Below, piece after piece: positions 59,915 to 64,000 of a DNA stretch of 64,000 bases (its first letter is position 1; each line of letters starts with the position of its first letter). Under the pieces are notes generated by a model. The model was given only the letters and a program-made list of their open reading frames with translations, did no database searches and was not told the origin of the DNA. This stretch comes from Dyella mobilis (GTDB taxonomy: Bacteria; Pseudomonadota; Gammaproteobacteria; Xanthomonadales; Rhodanobacteraceae). The position numbers and the translations under genes were made by a program. The stretch lies in contig NZ_JADIKF010000040.1 in the NCBI RefSeq assembly GCF_016904945.1, forward strand, positions 248,001-312,000. The letters run 5' to 3'.

Positions 59915-60355
59915 TCAAAGCTGTTGCGTCCAGGTCGCTTCGTAGCATCGCCAATCGCGGCCTTCCCTGCGCCAGGCCGTCTCCACCTTGAAAACGCCCA
60001 ACTGCGACGGAAACAGCTTGCCGCCGCTGGTCAGCGTGAGGGTGAAATCGGCCACGTAGCGCTCGCCACGCGGCTCGACATCCACCGGGCCGAGCACCGC
60101 GTGCAGGGTCTCTCCGCGGAACTTGGCCATTCGCAACAGGTTGCCGATGTCCTGCCGGCTCATGGCGTTGCCATTGCCGTCGAAATCATCCGTAAGCTGG
60201 CCAAGCAAGGCCGACGCATCCAACTGCTCGGTCGCCTGGGAGGCGGCATCGATACCTTGTCGAATCAAAACATCGTCCGGCTTGCGGTGACACCCGGCCA
60301 GCGCAAACGCCAGCATAATCACCAGGCCGCCGAATCGGTACACGCGTTTCATCAC
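59915..60355 (-). CDS. Lipoprotein with an NTF2-like fold
   Basis: 146 residues; a second in-frame ATG one codon later is equally possible. The lipobox is LAGC (Cys22). The mature part (LLGQLTDDFDGNGNAMSRQDI, then two long strands ending in WRREGRDWRCYEATW) has the helix-strand pattern of NTF2/SnoaL-like proteins, with no clear catalytic residue. Function unknown. Confidence 0.75.
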   Translation of the reverse strand: MMKRVYRFGGLVIMLAFALAGCHRKPDDVLIRQGIDAASQATEQLDASALLGQLTDDFDGNGNAMSRQDIGNLLRMAKFRGETLHAVLGPVDVEPRGERYVADFTLTLTSGGKLFPSQLGVFKVETAWRREGRDWRCYEATWTQQL

Positions 60356-60518
60356 CCACCTGCCAGGCCACGAAAATAGTGCGAACAGGCCGTAGAACCA
60401 TCGCTGCGACGCCGCTTGCCGCTATACGCGGGCGTATGCTCCAATGCCTCGCCCGCATGATGCACGATGCCAGTCGTCGCCACCATGGGCACGTCACTAA
60501 TGGAGGTTGGGATCGAAC

Positions 60519-62204
60519 ATGAGCAAAGAGCGTCCTTGGCTGGATCACTACCCCGCTGGCGTGCCAGCCGAGATCGATCTCGATCAATACGCGTCGGTGA
60601 CCGCGGTGATCGAAGAAGCATTCGAGCGCTTCAGCCAGCGCCCTGCCTTCCATAGTTTCGGCAAGCAACTTTCCTATGGCGAAGCGGACAAGCTGAGCCG
60701 CCAGTTTGCCGGCTACCTCACCGGCGAGCTTAAACTGGTCAAGGGCGATCGCATCGCGATCATGATGCCCAACTGCCTGCAGTACCCGGTGGCCCTGTTC
60801 GGCGCGCTGCGTGCCGGCCTGACGGTGGTGAACACCAATCCGATGTACACCGCGCGCGAGCTCAAGCATCAGCTCGAGGATTCCGGCGCCAAGGCCATCC
60901 TGGTGCTCGACAACTTCGCCGCGACCTTGCAGCAGATAGTCGCCGAAACCGAAGTGAAGCACATCATCACAACGGGCATCGGCGACCTGCTTGGCGCCAA
61001 GGGTGCGGTGATGAACCTGGTGGTGAAACACGTCAAGAAGATGGTGCCGCCGTTCAATCTGCCGCAGGCGGTGCGCTTCAACGAAGCGTTGTCGCGCGGC
61101 GCACATCATCCGCTGACGCAGCCGAACATCGGTCACGACGATATCGCGTTCCTGCAATACACCGGCGGCACGACCGGCGTGGCCAAGGGCGCCATGCTTA
61201 CGCACGGCAACATGATCGCGAACATGTTGCAGGCCGGTTCGTGGATCGGCGCCAACCTGAAGGAAGGCCAGGAAGTGGTGATCACGGCATTGCCGCTGTA
61301 TCACATCTTTTCGCTGACGGCGAACGGACTGGTGTTCATGCGCCTCGGCGGCCTGAGCTGGCTGATTACCAATCCGCGCGACATGCCCGCGTTCGTTAAA
61401 GAGCTGCGCAAGTCGGGTTTCACTGCGCTGACCGGCGTCAATACGCTGTTCAACGGCTTGCTCAATACGCCGGGTTTCAGCGAGCTCGATTTCTCCAAGC
61501 TGCGTCTCAGCCTGGGCGGCGGCATGGCCGTGCAGCGTGCCGTGGCCGAACGCTGGAAGAAAGTCACCGGCTGCACGCTGGCAGAAGCCTACGGCTTGAC
61601 CGAAGCATCACCGGCCGTATGCATCAATCCGCTGGACCTGAAGGATTACAACGGGTCGATCGGTCTGCCGATCCCCTCCACCGACATTGAGATATGGTCC
61701 GAAGACAACCAGGCATTGCCGCAGGGCGAAGTCGGCGAGTTGATGGTGCACGGCCCGCAGGTGATGAAAGGCTACTGGCAGCGCCAGGACGAGACATCCA
61801 AGGTGCTCACGCCGGACGGCTGGCTGCATACGGGCGATATCGCCAAGATCGACGAAAACGGCTACGTCTACATCGTCGATCGCAAGAAAGACATGATTCT
61901 GGTCTCCGGCTTCAACGTGTATCCGAATGAAATCGAGGATATCGTGATGAAGCACCCGGGCGTCGCCGAAGTCGCCGCCATCGGCATTTCCGATGAACAT
62001 TCCGGCGAGGCTGTAAAGCTGTTCGTGGTGCGCAAGGATCCGAACCTGACGGTGGAGCAGCTCAAGGAGTTCTGCCGCGAAAACCTTACCGGCTACAAAC
62101 GGCCGAGGGTGATCGAATTCCGGGACGCCTTGCCCAAGAGCAACGTGGGAAAAATCCTGCGCCGCGAATTGCGCGACGAGAAGAAAGCCGCCGCAGCCGG
62201 CTAA
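60519..62204 (+). CDS. fadD: Long-chain fatty acid--CoA ligase
   Basis: 561 residues from the ATG at 60519. The AMP-binding motif is YTGGTTGVAKGAMLTH, with AYGLTEASP, TGDIAKIDENGYVYIVDRKK and the terminal KSNVGKILRREL with its catalytic Lys. It activates fatty acids to acyl-CoA at the inner membrane. FadD type is preferred for the order of motifs and length; the beta-oxidation operon is not adjacent. Confidence 0.93.
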   Translation: MSKERPWLDHYPAGVPAEIDLDQYASVTAVIEEAFERFSQRPAFHSFGKQLSYGEADKLSRQFAGYLTGELKLVKGDRIAIMMPNCLQYPVALFGALRAGLTVVNTNPMYTARELKHQLEDSGAKAILVLDNFAATLQQIVAETEVKHIITTGIGDLLGAKGAVMNLVVKHVKKMVPPFNLPQAVRFNEALSRGAHHPLTQPNIGHDDIAFLQYTGGTTGVAKGAMLTHGNMIANMLQAGSWIGANLKEGQEVVITALPLYHIFSLTANGLVFMRLGGLSWLITNPRDMPAFVKELRKSGFTALTGVNTLFNGLLNTPGFSELDFSKLRLSLGGGMAVQRAVAERWKKVTGCTLAEAYGLTEASPAVCINPLDLKDYNGSIGLPIPSTDIEIWSEDNQALPQGEVGELMVHGPQVMKGYWQRQDETSKVLTPDGWLHTGDIAKIDENGYVYIVDRKKDMILVSGFNVYPNEIEDIVMKHPGVAEVAAIGISDEHSGEAVKLFVVRKDPNLTVEQLKEFCRENLTGYKRPRVIEFRDALPKSNVGKILRRELRDEKKAAAAG

Positions 62205-62209
62205 CTGTC

Positions 62210-62280
62210 GAGAATCGGGAGTCGAGCATCGGGAAGGGTGAACAGCGAGGCGCGAAGCGCTTCAACTATTCCCGATTCTC
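62210..62280. repeat. Imperfect inverted intergenic repeat
   Basis: GAGAATCGGGA at 62210-62220 pairs with TCCCGATTCTC at 62270-62280; the loop contains a further ATCGGGA copy and a GCGCTTC/GAGGCGCGAAGCGC stem. Resembles intergenic GAATCGGGAA repeats common in Xanthomonadales. It also ends the fadD transcript. Confidence 0.55.
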
Positions 62281-62296
62281 CATTCCCCATTTCCGC

Positions 62297-62665
62297 TTAT
62301 TCGTCGTGCCACATCTCCAGGATATCGGCATAGCCGCCTAGCAGATTCCAAAGCGGCACCTGCTTGTCCTCGGGAATGCGGGTATAGGCGAAACCGATGT
62401 GTCGCTCCGACACACGCGCCACTTTCGCCTCAAGGTGAATGTGCAGGTCGCTGCCGAAAATCATATCCAGCACCCAGCTCTCGCCGGCCTTCCCGCCCCA
62501 TTCGCGCGGCCGGCGCAGCAGCACGCCCGTGGCCGAAATATCGATCAGGTCGGTCGGGTGCGACTCGTCGCCATGGCTCATCAATACCGTGGTCTTGATG
62601 CGCATGCGCGCCGGGCGCAGATGCTCTTTGTCGGAACCATCCATGGCATCGTTACCCATTGTCAT
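62297..62665 (-). CDS. PilZ-domain protein
   Basis: 122 residues from the ATG at 62665, preceded by GGGAGACGAAGGGC; another ATG two codons later is possible. The PilZ domain starts LRPARMRIKTTVLMS, with LIDISATGVLLRRP, the D/NxSxxG motif that binds c-di-GMP. The first Arg-rich motif is RPARMR rather than RxxxR exactly, so binding is likely but not sure. Joins the c-di-GMP network seen at 12-17 kb. Confidence 0.82.
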   Translation of the reverse strand: MTMGNDAMDGSDKEHLRPARMRIKTTVLMSHGDESHPTDLIDISATGVLLRRPREWGGKAGESWVLDMIFGSDLHIHLEAKVARVSERHIGFAYTRIPEDKQVPLWNLLGGYADILEMWHDE

Positions 62666-63426
62666 GCCCTTCGTCTCCCGCACAGCCTTCTCGCCACAGG
62701 CCCAGATCCCACTGCCGGCAACAAAGCCTGTGCCTTCGGCACATCCCTCGTGCCCGTCAGCATCGACCCGCCGGCGGCCGACGTCCCCGGATAACTCCAT
62801 ATGATGAAGCAAGCCACGTGCCACTGCTACAGCTACGTTGCAGGCAGCTACGCGGCATATTTCAGGCAAACCCGAGGCTGGCCGATAGGACGTAATGGGT
62901 CACATGCTGCCGCAGCCCGCGCAGCGCCGGCGTCAAAGGGTTTCACCTGCCCTTACGGAAGCTGAAGGGCTTACTGGACATGCCGCCATCCTGCCGTTAA
63001 TCTGTAACCCGCGTGTGGAGCCATGCAAGGACGGCCGCCGGGAGCCCCGGCTGGAATGGCCTCCACCCGATGTACTCAGCCGACCTTACGAATCGCGGGC
63101 GACGCCAGCGGCGTCACGCACGGATCCTGCCTGATCGTTTTCTGCCTGAATTGTTTTCAGAGACCGCGACCTGGCATCCAGCGACCGCCCACCTGATCGA
63201 ACCGCACCGAGTGGCTTCATCAGGATGTTTAATTTGCGGGAAACCGCACGCTCCGGCTGGGCATCGTGCAAAGTGATTGGCTTTATCAGGGTGCCTGTGC
63301 GACCGAGGCATACCAGGGCATGAACCCTTCTTCGATCAAGCATCGAAAAGTCGTGGATCGGAGCGGGTTTTGATCGTCAACAGAACGAATTGCCAGCCCT
63401 GCCGGGCGGCCCAATGACATGCATTA
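62666..63426. other. Long intergenic region between the PilZ gene and scpA
   Basis: 761 bases. No reading frame has a convincing start, codon use or family. No tRNA or riboswitch recognised. It must hold the divergent promoters; a weakly AT-rich patch lies near 63140-63250. Confidence 0.5.
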
Positions 63427-64000
63427 ATGAGCACTGAGCCAACCGAGCCTCAGCCTGTACAAGCAACGCAAGACGCGTTTGCCGGGGTACCGCAGCAGCA
63501 GGAAATGCCGCTAGCCGTGGTGCGCGGAGAACCGATCCTGCAGATGCCGCAAGACCTGTACATTCCCCCGGATGCGCTGGAAGTCATCCTGGAAGCATTC
63601 GAGGGACCGCTGGATCTTCTGCTTTACCTGATTCGTCGACAGAATCTCGACATTCTCGATATCCCCATTGCCGAAATCACCCGGCAATACATGGAATATA
63701 TCGACATGATGCGCGACGTAATGCGCCTGGAGCTGGCCGCCGAATACCTGCTGATGGCCGCGATCCTGGCTGAAATCAAATCGCGGCTGCTGTTGCCCAG
63801 GCCACCCATGGAAGAAGGCCTCGAGGAAGATCCGCGCGCCGAACTGGTGCGCCGCCTGCAAGAGTATGAACGCTTCAAGAAGGCCGCGGAGGACATCGAT
63901 ACCCTGCCCCGCCTGGAGCGCGATACGGTAGTGGTGCAGGCCGACGCCGGCGAGCGCAACGTGGTGAAGCTGCCGCCGCCGCTGGATTTGAAGGAAATGC
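63427..64000 (+). CDS. scpA: Segregation and condensation protein A (cut by the window edge)
   Basis: 191 codons visible. After an extra Gln-rich N terminus of about 45 residues, the ScpA core begins (LEAFEGPLDLLLYLIRRQNL, DIPIAEITRQYMEYI, AAEYLLMAAILAEIKSRLLL). ScpA is the kleisin that joins SMC and ScpB in the chromosome condensation complex. The C-terminal winged helix that contacts SMC lies beyond position 64000. Confidence 0.96.
   Translation, partial: MSTEPTEPQPVQATQDAFAGVPQQQEMPLAVVRGEPILQMPQDLYIPPDALEVILEAFEGPLDLLLYLIRRQNLDILDIPIAEITRQYMEYIDMMRDVMRLELAAEYLLMAAILAEIKSRLLLPRPPMEEGLEEDPRAELVRRLQEYERFKKAAEDIDTLPRLERDTVVVQADAGERNVVKLPPPLDLKEM

Overview
The window is high-GC chromosomal DNA from a gammaproteobacterium, most likely a member of the Rhodanobacteraceae/Xanthomonadales (Dyella, Luteibacter or Rhodanobacter type). 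The basis is the overall codon use, an XAC0095-like small protein, many c-di-GMP and sensory genes, and the blocks serC-pheA-aroA, kdsB-LMW-PTP-uvrC-pgsA and nudix-mnmA-hflD next to clpS-clpA. This placement is inferred from gene content; no search was run.

Layout. 1-1.65 kb: a class II lanthipeptide locus on the minus strand (precursor plus LanM, cut by the left edge). 2-9.7 kb: secreted and enzymatic genes (serine hydrolase, LytS/LytTR two-component pair, cytochrome c-sorbosone-type dehydrogenase, cupin, XRE regulator). 9.8-17.2 kb: an XAC0095-like protein, a GH29 fucosidase and a c-di-GMP group (two diguanylate cyclases and a degenerate HD-GYP protein) in which two genes carry sigma-28-like promoters. 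17.4-22.4 kb: an EmrA-EmrB-NodT tripartite efflux operon divergent from its TetR regulator, with a 46-bp nested palindrome between them. 22.4-34.9 kb: accessory genes, including a CsgG-like lipoprotein with a peptidoglycan-binding tail, a large secreted glycosidase-like protein, a MarR-MFS operon, a MvdD-like ATP-grasp ligase preceded by an unlisted 52-codon precursor (a candidate graspetide locus), and an HxlR regulator divergent from a membrane protein.

34.98-36.91 kb is a small, decayed, partly AT-rich island inserted at tRNA-Cys. It is bounded by a 58-bp direct repeat (56/58 identical) and holds a frameshifted, truncated integrase-like remnant and a membrane protein. tRNA-Cys and two tRNA-Gly genes follow.

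37.3-64 kb is conserved core: pgsA, uvrC, LMW-PTP, kdsB, aroA, pheA, serC, an FHA protein, infA, clpA, clpS, a nudix hydrolase, mnmA, hflD, NDH-2, a LysR regulator, the divergent aconitases acnB and acnA, a FadD-type ligase, a PilZ protein and the start of scpA. The most interesting signals are the two peptide natural-product loci, the tRNA-Cys island and the sigma-28-like promoters.
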